A stretch of DNA of 64,000 bases from Warburgia ugandensis (taxonomy: Eukaryota > Streptophyta > Magnoliopsida > Canellales > Canellaceae), in contig CP141128.1 in NCBI GenBank assembly GCA_035236585.1, positions 28,983,618 to 29,047,617 of the forward strand, read 5' to 3'. The position numbers and the translations under genes were made by a program. Below are positions 23,430 through 33,968 of this stretch, in pieces. The notes under the pieces were generated by a model. It was given only the letters and a program-made list of their open reading frames with translations. It searched no databases and was not told the origin of the DNA. How positions within the stretch are numbered: the stretch's first letter is position 1; each line of letters starts with the position of its first letter.

Positions 23430-24494
23430 GGAAACTCACTTCATTAAAAGTTCACTATACATCTGGGGGGTATGAAGATGTACCAAGATCTAAAGAGACA
23501 ATTCTAGTGGCTGGAAATGAAGAATGATGTAGGAGACTTTTTGGCTCAATCCATGGCATGTCAGCTAGTTAAGATGGAATGCCAAAGACCAGTAGGATTA
23601 TTACAAACTCTAGAGCTTCCACTTTGGAAGTGGGACCATGTGACTATGGATTTCGTGGTTGGACTGCTCAGTACATCCTGTGGGCACGATGTTATGTGGG
23701 TTATTGTGAATCGACTAACCAAGTTAGCTCATTTACCACCAATTCAACAGAGGCAACAACTAAAAGGTCTAGCTTAACTATGTATTAAGGAGGTAGCGAA
23801 CCTGCATGGCATTCCACTAGTGATCATCTCAGGCAAGGACAGTAGGTTTAATTCTCATTTTTAGCTAAGTGTGCAGGAAGAGCTAGGCACTTCTACACAT
23901 TTCAGCACAAAATATCATCCTCAAATTGACTGTCAGTATGAGAGGACTATTCAAATGTTATAAGATATGTTGAGGGCTTGCATGCTAGATTAGAAAGGTT
24001 GTTGGGATGAGCATCTTCCTCTAGTGGAGTTTGCCTACAATAGTAGCTATCACTCTAGCACTAGCATGGCTTCGTATGAAGAACTCAATGGAAAATCGTG
24101 CCACACACCAAAATGGTAGAGTGAGGTAGGGCAGAAATAGTTCATTAGGATAGATCTCATAGAGTAGTGTGCCAAGAAGTTGAGACTGATTTAGAAGTGT
24201 CTATTGGTAGTGCATAGTAGACAGAAGAGCTATGCTAACTTGAGAAGGAGACATATTAAGTTTCAAGTTGGGGACCATGATTTTTTGAAGGTGTCTCTGA
24301 CTAAGAGAGTGATGAGATTTGCTATGAAGGGCACTTTAAGCCCTAAGTTCTTGCATCCATTTAGATTCTTAAGAGGATTGGGAGAGTTGCTTATAGATTG
24401 GCGCTCCCTCTCTCATTACCAAAGGTGCACAACATATTTCATGTGTCCATACTGAAGAAATACATGTTAGACCCTACACATGTCTTGGATCAGG
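23430..24494 (+). pseudogene. pol: Element C integrase, first part (interrupted by B)
   Basis: The zinc-binding module is at 23430-23570 (THFIK, then [16 protein letters not shown], then a changed CX2C pair reading SMACQ). The core has [11 protein letters not shown] with the first Asp. The second catalytic position reads ISGKDSRF: Gly at 23832-23834 where Asp is needed. Glu is kept in DCQYERTIQ. It continues through LVEFAYNSSYHSS and HSRQKSYANLRRRHIKFQ to LDPTHVLDQ, where element B enters after 24494. At least six stops or frameshifts are visible. Confidence 0.88.
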
Positions 24495-27400
24495 TGTGAT
24501 GACCTGGGTTTTTGTAACACATTTTGTAATATATTTTTGAAAGGCAAGGCCCTTAATAGTAAAATATTTTCACGAAACAAAGCAACGGAAATTCTTTTCT
24601 TTAGAACTTGTTTTGTAAAACCTAAGTCATCACTTCATATATAACATAAGTAGAATTTTGTACAAGATAAAATTCCATTGAAGGAATATACTTTTATTAA
24701 ATTCCAGAATACATCCAGTGGTTCACAGTATAGCCAAATCCATTCCACTACTTGTCCAAATTACATAATCCAAAACTCAAAGCTCACCATACAATGAAAC
24801 TCTCATTGCAATATAATACTCTCAAACAAAGCAAAATACATGTCTTCAAGGGGTGTACCTTGAAGATTATTCTCTTCAAGTCTTCTATCGTCTTTAGCTC
24901 CTAACTCTCCTTCCCTGTATTCGAGATATTGTAAACATTACAACATTTACAATATCTCAACAAGCAATTCTTAGTAGGGGATTCAAGAAGCATAATAATT
25001 GACAATATAATTCTAATACTTCATAATCCCGTTATCCCTAAACATATTTATGTCTCTACTCTTTACTTTGTAATATATGTACATCCATATACATACATAC
25101 TATACATGAGTAAATCAGTTAAATTTAAGAAAGTAGTCAATATCATTCTCAACTAAGCTGATCAATTCTCTCCATTATGAGAATTCAGTATTTCAACTAA
25201 TCCTACACTGGGAATTTCCTTTCTTGAGAAATATTGGTAATATACAATCACCTAGCATTTCACTATGCTAAAACATAAGGCATTTCACTATGCCTACTCT
25301 CATATGCATCATAGTGCAAAATAATCAAAGGGCTACCATACTGCAGTCTGATCCGTACTAGCACGCTCGAATAATTTCCCTATTCATAATTGAGACCACG
25401 GTGGAAAATATTATGTCACTGCCCATATGGGAAAACAGGACTTTCACAGTAGTGGCTTTCCCATAATTGCCCCACCCGACTTTTAGCCTCCCATAGGGCA
25501 AGGTATCATCAAATCATCAAATTTCAAGAAGCGGGTGGCCAAATCCTCATAAATCATCTAGCATAACATCCCCCAGGCTTATGCCTATTACAACAAAATC
25601 ACAAGCCTCCAAGCTTGCATGTAAAATAGATTTCATACATATCAGACAATATGTCTATTTACTTAGGGCTGAAATATCTTCTAGTTCCCTATTCACTTAG
25701 AGTCTAGTCCTTAACCATTTTATAAGTGTTTGGTTGGATCATAAGGGTTTCAAGGGATTTAATACAAGTATTAACATTACTCTTGTCAACATAAGGTCAT
25801 GGGTTCAATCATGTACATCCCATGTAAATGCATTCATCAAATCCTCCTACCTTCAAGTAGTGATCCCTTTCCCTAGATCTTTCATGATCCTGACTAATGC
25901 ATGTAATTTGTACTTCCATACATACTGTCAATATATATAAATTATGAACAATCCTACTAATCATTGGATTGATGTTTAGAATGATCTTTAATTCATTCAG
26001 ATCTAAGAATTTTCTATCTCTAAGTGTCCATCTCCTTGATCTTGATCTTTCATAGATCCTTTGATTGACAATCTACACTTGTTGATCAAGATCTAGGTCT
26101 TAGATCTTTTATCATCTAGTTCTTCTTCGATCTAAGTTCAGTTATTGGATCGTCCCTAAGGGGGATGATCTTGGTTTTCTTCCTTGAATCATCTTTGATA
26201 AAGGATTTGGATTATCTAATCTAATGAACTAGATTTGATCTATAACATGCATACTAATAAAAAAACATACTAAATACAATACAATATTCTTATTCTTATT
26301 CTTATTGTTCTTAATCATTCAAGATCTAAAGGATCTTGTTTGATCATCCTTATCTTACTTATAGTTTTTATTAGTGTTAGATAATTTACTAGCCTTTTAT
26401 GCTCTTACTATTATTATTCAACCAGTTTATATTTTGCTGGTTGAAGGTAACTTTTTCTAGCCTAAGTCTAGACTGCTCCTCTTATTTCCAATTGGCTAAG
26501 GTTAACTAGTTGAATGGGTGAACACAAAGTGGTTACTTCAATCCTCATGGAAGGAGGCATTTAGACCTCACAAACGTCAATGGAAGGTAGGGGAAGAGCA
26601 AGGCTCTATTAGACAACCCCCCTTAACCACTATGTTCAACATTCACTAGAATAACCTTAGCTAAACCTTTCATAAGGTTCCTATAAGCATTTGACCCTAA
26701 GTACTCTTTCTAATTGATTTTAATTCAATCCATGAACATTTACAATGTCATTCGTGGGGTTTATTATTCTCTTAGTTTGGGCCGTGGATTTGATAATCCT
26801 TATATTGTCCTACTAACCGTAGCCCTTACTAATTAAGTCCAAAATAATCCACTCTTATTTGTGTCATGAAAGTCTACTTTCTCATTAGATTCTATTTTTG
26901 GTGTTTTATGCTCTTTATCTCATAACAAGTAGATCTACTAATGAAATTTAACCATAAATGAATTATAAATTCAAAGCATAAAACTACATAATTGAACAAC
27001 TTAATGATAATGATACAAGGTACTTAAAATTACATTAGCATGATTTTCAACTAATATACCTTAATAAGTCAATTTAAACTAACCTGGACCTAAGGTACAA
27101 TCTCATACTATAGCATAATCTTACATGAAATCCTAGAATGGTCCTAAGTTATAATGGCATGTAATCATACTAACTTGGTCCTAAGTTACACTTGCATAAA
27201 ATCACACTAACATGCCCCTAAGATAATTAAATCTAGCAACCTATTATAACAATCTAACTACATATCATGCTAAAGTCTAAAAGTTGCACTAGCATGCTTC
27301 ACAACATAATTTAAAATGCTATTATCAATTAATAGAAAATGAAACTAATTACATTAATATTTTTAGAATCCTATACTTATGATTCAACCATTAGCTCTTA

Positions 27401-29357
27401 GATATTTTCCTCTTAATCAAGGGTTTTAATTACTATAGGGGTTTTTCTTCATTAAGGTCCAAAGATCATATTGCTTTGTTTTTGTCATATTCAATCCATG
27501 ATCTCCCTGGATTTCTCATATTAACATTCATTCAATCCATCCCAAGGATCTGATCACACTTGATCTCATTGATCAAGTGGGTCCCTTTGTATTTTTAGGG
27601 TTTTTCTACCATAACAGGTAGATCCCTTATTATATCTCATATATGTCCAAATAAACCATAGATATCCCTTTATTTCAATAGTATATCATTATTAAAAATG
27701 ATTACCAAGATCTAATCTTGAAGATCTTGGAAATTGGAAATTTATTTCCTACATACAGAAAGTTTCATAAGATATCGTCTCCATTTTATCATTTTATAAG
27801 AAACTAGAGGTTGTAAGATTTCCATAGCCTCTTTCCGATCTCAATTTGGAGTTCATATGACTCCTGAATTGAGTTCAAAAGTTCACAGTCCATTCCTAGG
27901 GTCTAGATATGATCTGGGCCCATTGGAACGGACGACTTAGATTGTTTGGGTGGAACATTCGGGGTGGACGGAATGGTCACTGCGCGCCCGTCACCAGGAC
28001 ACAAGAGGGACACTTCCGCCTTGGACCATTGCTTATGCGCAGTCATCCCATTGGAACGACTTTCAAGTGCGCTGCGCACACGAAAACGCCTCTCCATGGT
28101 GCATTTCCATGCTGCGTTTCGCAAAACTTGTTGGGAACCCAACCCAATTTGAAGATTAGACTGTCCAATCAATCTCTCTTCAATTGAGGGCCTTAACGGC
28201 TATGAAATTTCTTGAAATTTCTAATATAGGGGTTTTGGAGTCATCTGGATCGATTGGTTAGCTCAGATTTTACATCCAAGCCCTCCATCATCCTGATGTG
28301 AAGGGTTAATACCCTTTCTTGAAATTTATTATTTTTATCCTAAACATAATTTATAAAAAAAATAAAATTACATAAATTAGCATGAAACAAGTGTAAAAAG
28401 AGTTTCCACCTACCTGATTGACGAAAAACATCGGTTATATAGTCCAAATTAAGAGAATACCAGTTTGATGATAAGATAGCCCAAGATCCACTTGTCTTGT
28501 GATTTTCGTTGTTTGAGCCATTGGATCTTGAGATTTATTTGGGCATTTTGTAGCTAAGGTATGGGAAAAAAAATTATACGAATCTAGGTCTCTTGAGAGC
28601 CTAATTAAATTTAGGTCTCTTGTTCCAATCTAGAGAGAGGAGAGAGAAAATGAAGGAAAGGGATCTTTTGGGAGTTTTGGGATTTTGGGAATTGATATAT
28701 GTTTGGTTTTACAAGGAAAGTTGAGATAATTTTGTGGGAATTTTATAGACATTTTTAAAGAATTTTTGGTGGTGTATTTATAGGCATTTTGGGTGTTTTT
28801 CATGATTATGTGTAATGATTATGGTTTATTCTTTTTATTATTTAATTAGCATTGGATTCTCCACCACCACCTTTTTCTCTACTACCAGCTGATAGTGGTT
28901 TAACTCATTATTTCACGTGGTCTAGTCATTGGATTCCTTTTTAGGTCCCTTGTGGGCCCCACATAGTGTAAAAAGACCATTTTGCCCTTTATGTATAAAA
29001 ATTAGGGTTTATTCCCATGATCTTGGAATCGAGCGTACTTAGTGGCATTGGATTTGTATTTCTTAGCACACTCTAAATTTTTATGTCTTAGATCTTGATT
29101 ATGTTAAAATTACTATTTTACCCTTTTGTCCGTAAAATAAAGAAAATTAAGGATTTTTCATCCGAATTTAGAATTTGTCGTGCTTACAGTCATTCTGAAG
29201 GGTTCGCTAAGTTCAATTTCAATTATACATGTCTTATACCTCGATTATAATTGTATAAGAAGTACATTCTAAATAACCCTAATATTCCAGCCCAAAATTT
29301 CTAAAACTCAAACTTTATTGACTTTCCCAATTAATTACAAAAATTGGGGTTATTACA
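24495..29357 (-). repeat. Element B 3' LTR (left)
   Basis: It is 4863 bp. Sense start is TGTAATAACCCC at 29357 and sense end ...GGTCATCACA at 24495. Landmarks are the TATA box at 28774-28783, CpG-rich block 27940-28100, GATC-dense tract 25980-26350 and hairpin 24923-24958. Its only frames (for example 25734-25940, and 27903-28187 on both strands) are short and sit in the LTR. Confidence 0.95.
28774..28783 (-). promoter_or_regulatory. TATA box, element B left LTR
   Basis: Sense CTATAAATAC, about 575 bases from the LTR's sense start. Identical in the right LTR (38241-38250) and in both D LTRs. Confidence 0.5.
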
Positions 29358-29394
29358 ATCTTCCCCCCTTACAATAATTTCGTCCTTGAAATTT
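29358..29394 (-). other. Element B polypurine tract and inverted repeat
   Basis: In sense, TAAGGGGGGAAGAT (29358-29371) abuts the 3' LTR. It is preceded by AATTTCAAGGACGAAATT (29376-29394), an imperfect inverted repeat. Confidence 0.85.
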
Positions 29395-30780
29395 GTAATA
29401 AAATACTTAATCAAATAGACTAAGGTGTGTCTTCCTCATTTCTACTTCTGTTTCCTTTGTGGCTTCCTCAACACAGTGATGTTGCCACAGGACTTTGATT
29501 AACGGAATGCTTTTGGTCCTTAACTTCTATTCCTTGCTTTCTAAAATTCGTATTACCTTCTCTTCGAAGGTTAGGTTAGGCTTTAGCTCTTCTGGAACCC
29601 TTTGAAGTACATGTGTTTCATCTTGGAGGTATTTCCTTAGCATGGACATGTGAAAGACACTATTTATTTCTAAGAGTTGGGGTGGTAAGGCTAATTTGTA
29701 GGCCACTGAACCAACTCTTTCTAGGATTTCAAATGCACCAATGATTCTAGGACTAAGTTTTCCTTTGCTTGTAAACCTCATTACTCCTTTGACAGGTGTT
29801 ACTTTTAGAAATACATGCTTTCCCACATCAAATTCCAGGTTTCTACATCTTTTATCTACATAACTCTTCTGTTGACTGTGTGTTGTTAACAACCTCTTTT
29901 GTATCAATGTAACCTTGTCTATACACTGTTCCACTAGTTCTGACTTTATCATCTTTTTTTCTTCAACTTCACTCAAACAGGTTGGTGATCGACATGGTCG
30001 TCCATACAATGCTTCATATGGTGTCATACTAATACTTTCTTGAAAACTGTTGTTATACGCAAATTCTACCAACGGAAGATGTTCATCCCAGCTCCCTTTC
30101 CAATCTAATGCACATGCTCTTAACATATCTTCTAAGGTTTGAATAGTCCTTTCTGATTGACCATCTGTTTGGGGGTGAAATGCTGTACTGAATTTAAGTG
30201 AGGTTCCCAAGGCTTGTTGTACACTCTTCCAACATCTTGAAGTAAATCTTCCATCCCAATCAGAGATAATGGATAGTGGAATCCCATGAAGACTTATTAT
30301 TTCTTTGATGTATAACTTAGCTAGACTGTCAACTGATTGGTTCCACCTAATTGGAAGGAAATGTGCTGACTTTGTTAGCCCATCCACAACCACCCAAATC
30401 ATGTCATGGCCTGCTCGGGTCCTTGGTAATCCTGCTACAAAATCCATAGTGATATTGTCTCATTTCCATTCTGGAAGTTCCAATGTTTGTAACATTCCAG
30501 TTGGTCTTTGGTGTTTAGCTTTTACTTGACAATTTAGACATTTAGCCACAAATTCTCCTTTTTCTCTTTTCATGCCTTCCCACCAAAAGTTTCTTTTTAA
30601 ATCCTGATACATCTTCGTACCCCCAGAGTGTATAGAAAAATTTGACTGATGGGCTTCTTGTATCAGTTCCTTTCTTAAGTATGTATTTAAAGGAACCACC
30701 AATCTCTCTTGAAAATGTATACCCCCATCTGCACCCTTAATAAATCCTTTCTTTTTACACAATTCCTGAGTTATTGTATC
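29395..30780 (-). pseudogene. pol: Element B integrase with chromodomain-like tail
   Basis: The zinc-binding module is at 30500-30760 (EAHQSNFSIHSGGTK, then CLNCQ). A TGA at 30460 (former Trp) stops the frame just before NITMDF. The 306-codon frame 30447-29527 is the longest uninterrupted one in the window. It holds the first catalytic Asp (MDFVAGLP), the second in ISDWDGRF and Glu in DGQSERTIQ, so all three are present. It goes on through LVEFAYNNSF, ALYGRPCRSPTC, HSQQKSYVDKR, KGVMRFTSKGKLSPR and FHMSMLRKYL. After a stop at 29527 comes SIPLIKVLWQHHCVEEA, the chromodomain-like tail. Confidence 0.92.
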
Positions 30781-30900
30781 TTCTTCTTGGGCTTTAAGGA
30801 CTCTTTCTACAAAAGTTGATTTAATTGTGATGTTTGCGAGTAAGGCTCTTGCCTATCTACTTAATGCATCAGCTACTACATTTACTTTTCTAGGATGGTA

Positions 30901-31881
30901 TTACATGGCAAAATTGTAGTCTTTGATATACTCTATCCATCTTCTTTGTCTCGTGTTCCAATCAGCTTGAGTGAAGATATGTTTAAGACATTTATGATTT
31001 GTGAATACATTGAATTTTTCTCCATAGAAATAATGCCTCCAAATTTTCAATGCCAAAATTACAACTGCTAATTCTAGGTCATGTACTGGGTAATTTATTT
31101 CATGTTTCTTCAATTGTCTAGATGCATAAGCAATGACCTTCCCATTTTGCATCAACACACCCCCTAACCCTTTGCCTGAAGCATCACAGTATATTTCATA
31201 TCCTCCACTTCCAAATGGCAAAGTCAATACTGGTGCTGTAGTTAACCTCTTCTTTAGCTCTTGAAAACTATTTTCATGTTCTTCTGTCCAAGTGAATTGT
31301 ACTCCCTTTCTTGTCAAGGAAATCAAAGGAAGAGCTATATGAGAAAATCCTTGAATGAATCTATGGTAGTATCCTACTAATCCAAGAAAACTATGCATTT
31401 CTATTACTATTTTAGGTTTCTCCCAATTCATTATTGCTTCAATCTTGGTGGGATCCACTTCTACTCCATTCTTGGAAATTACATTACCTAAGAAATTGAC
31501 CTTCTCTAACCAAAATTCACACTTACTAAATTTACCAAATAGTTTGTGTTCTGAGGCTATTTAGTACTTTCGTAAGTGTTCTTGATGTTCTTTGAAGATT
31601 CTATTCATCTAAAATTTATCAAATTTATCCAAAATTTCCTTCAAGATTTTATTCATCAAATCCATAAACATTGCTGGTGCATTGGTCAACCCGAAAGACA
31701 TGACTAGAAACTCGTAATGCCTATATCGAGTTCTGAATGCTGACTTGGGTATGTCTTCATCCTTAATACAAAATTGATGAGATGTTGATCTAAGGTCAAT
31801 TTTGGAAAAGACCTTAGCAGATTGGAGTTGATCAAAGAGATCATCAATGCGAGGTAAGGGATACCTATTTTTCACTGACAC
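30901..31881 (-). pseudogene. pol: Element B RT C-terminus (catalytic motif deleted) and RNase H
   Basis: RT continues with [41 protein letters not shown] and [11 protein letters not shown]. It then runs into DKFDKF and a stop. Next comes MNRIFKEHQEHL, so the stretch that should hold F(V/I)DD and LIYS is missing at about 31575-31625 and the local order looks shuffled. [20 protein letters not shown] is at about 31460-31530. The frame 31458-30901 is clean and holds [16 protein letters not shown]. It also holds RNase H with [31 protein letters not shown] and NHKCLKHIF, where family members have DHKSLKYIF. It ends in a TAA before YHPRK. Confidence 0.9.
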
Positions 31882-32749
31882 TATTCAACATTCTACAATC
31901 AATGCATAATCTCATAGACCCATCCTTCTTCTTCATAAATATTAATGGTACTCCCCATGGTGAACTACTTGGTCTAACAAACCCTTTGTCCAACAATTCT
32001 TGCAATTGACCTTTCAACTCTTTCAACTCTACTAGGGCCATCCTATAAGGTGCTTTAGAAATTGGAGTTGTACAAGGAATTACTTCAATGGTAAACTCAA
32101 TTTCTTTGCGTGGGGGTAATCCTGGTAGCTCTTCAGGAAAAACATCTTGGAATTCCCTTACTACAATTTCTGTTATCCTGGGTTGTTCAACATCTAAGGA
32201 AATCACTGTTACTAGAAACGCCTGACACCCCTTGGACATATGTTTGACTACCTTCATAGTTGAGATAATGGATTTGCCTAAGTTATTGTGTTTCTCATAT
32301 AGTACTAATACTTCCTCACCCGGTATACTAAATGTGATTTTCTTCTTGTGATAGTCCATAACTGCCTAGTATTTTGCTAACCAGTCCATACCCAGTATGA
32401 TGTCAAAATCCACCATGTTCAATAAAATGAGGTCTATGTCCATTCTTTTACCCAATACTTCTAGAGGTACATTATGTAAGTATTATTGTAATTTAATTGT
32501 TTTTTCAATTGGAATTGTTACATCTAGATTAAATCCCAAGTTTTTCACCAATAGTTATATACTAGATGCAAATTCGCAAGATATAAAGGAATGCGTAGAT
32601 CCAGAATCAAACAATACTTTGGCATAGTTGTCCGCTACAAGTAGTGTACCTTCAATCACTAAATTGGATGGTCTAGCTTGGCCATCAATGATGGCAAAGA
32701 CCCTTCCTTGGTGTCGAGGGGCAATTTCTAGTTTTGCCTCCTAGACTAC
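31865..32749 (-). pseudogene. pol: Element B protease and N-terminal RT
   Basis: The aspartic protease site VLFDSGSTHSFIS is intact (Asp-Ser-Gly at 32600-32608). It is followed by GKRMDIDLILLNMVDFDIILGMDWLAKY and a TAG. Stops interrupt it at several former Gln or Trp codons (for example near 32715, 32560, 32485 and 32365). The frame 32359-31865 continues with [58 protein letters not shown] and [19 protein letters not shown] frameshift at about 31875 changes to the next frame. Confidence 0.9.
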
Positions 32750-33837
32750 CAATGGTTTGGTACAGTAGGTAGCGACATGTCCATACTCCCCACAATTATG
32801 GCACTTGATTGGAAACCATTGTGGTTGTTGTTGTATAGGTCTAGGGAAGATATTGTGTTGGTGAAATTTTCTACATCTTGGACATGGTTGTTTATTTTGC
32901 CTTGGTGCATTATTCCTGTAATTTCTTTGGGGCTTAAAATTGTTCCAAGGTCTTTTATTCTTCTGGAAGGGCTTTGGGTTATTGTTTCCTCCTCCACTAA
33001 ACTTGATAGTTTGTCTCTTTTTGTATTCTTATTCAAACTTGGAAGCCATTTCCACACATTCTGCCAGGGTAGTGCGTTTAGTACCCACTACCTTTATTTT
33101 CAGCCCTGGGTGCAACCCTTTAATGAATCGATTCACGGTGTGTGTTTCACTGTTACACACATGAGTCGCAATTCTCCTTAATTGTCCGAACTTGTTATCA
33201 TACTCCACCACTGACATATTCCCTTGTCTTAGGTCCAAAAACTCTATCAACTTTCTTTCTTGTACATGAGAAGGGAAATATTTGTGGTTAAATACTTCCT
33301 TAAATTCCTCCCATGTACTACTTCAGAATTTGAGAAGAAGGTGTTGTTAGCTAATCTCCATCAAAATGTAGCTTCTTGTTTTAATAAGTAGGTGGCAAAT
33401 TTCACCTTCAACTCTAGAAGAGTACGTAGCACACTGAAGGTCCTTTGTACTTCATATATCCATTCCTTAGCCTTCTCAACTTCACCCTTGCCATTATACA
33501 CTATAGTCATCTTTTGAAATCTCTCCATCATTTTGTCAACTTTTTTTGATGCTAATGGAGATTTTCTAACTTCTTCACTTGGTACAAGGGAAGATTGCCC
33601 TTGTACTAGTGTGGGAGTAGCTGGTGTTAGTGTATTATGTCTCACTTTAGGCTGAGCCTGAGCCTGCGTACTTGGTATTTCTACGGGAGGTGATGAACCT
33701 TGGGTTTGTTGTAAGGGAGGAAGGAGGTTCCTCAACACCCTTGTCACCATCTCTTCCACATTGTTCATGGTTACTCTCTCCATATTGTCTTCTGGAGTAT
33801 TTTTAGCTGCCTACCTTGTGACTCTCTTTGGTGGCAT
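32750..33837 (-). pseudogene. gag: Element B gag
   Basis: The ATG at 33835-33837 gives MPPKRVTR, then a TAG, then AAKNTPEDNMERVTMNNVEEMVTRVLRNLLPP. The Gln/Pro/Ser-rich N-terminal region is followed by EKVDK-like MMERFQKMTIVYNGKGE and a capsid core (ELKVKFATYLLKQEATF to 33361). A frame change follows near 33300-33360, then MIEFLDLRQGNMSVVEYDNKFGQL and RFIKGLHPGLKIKVVGTK (33029-33250). After another shift comes a basic tail with CPRC...H and then the CCHC knuckle CHNCGEYGHVATYC at 32762-32803, which is intact. There are at least one stop and two or more frameshifts. Confidence 0.9.
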
Positions 33838-33950
33838 CTGCTCATAAACTAAAATTTCTATCAATCCTCTATACAACTACTTCTATCTTAATTTAGACTT
33901 GGATTATAATCTCTCTTTTGGACATATTTGTACTATACTACGACTAGATG

Positions 33951-33966
33951 AATGGCTCCGATACCA
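33951..33966 (-). other. Element B primer binding site (initiator tRNA-Met)
   Basis: Sense reads TGGTATCGGAGCCATT, two bases in from the LTR edge. It matches the plant initiator tRNA-Met complement apart from one A-to-G in the first 14 bases. Confidence 0.85.
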
Positions 33967-33968
33967 AC

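Noticed and set aside
32777..33181. 134-codon plus frame
   Set aside because: It is the antisense shadow of element B gag.
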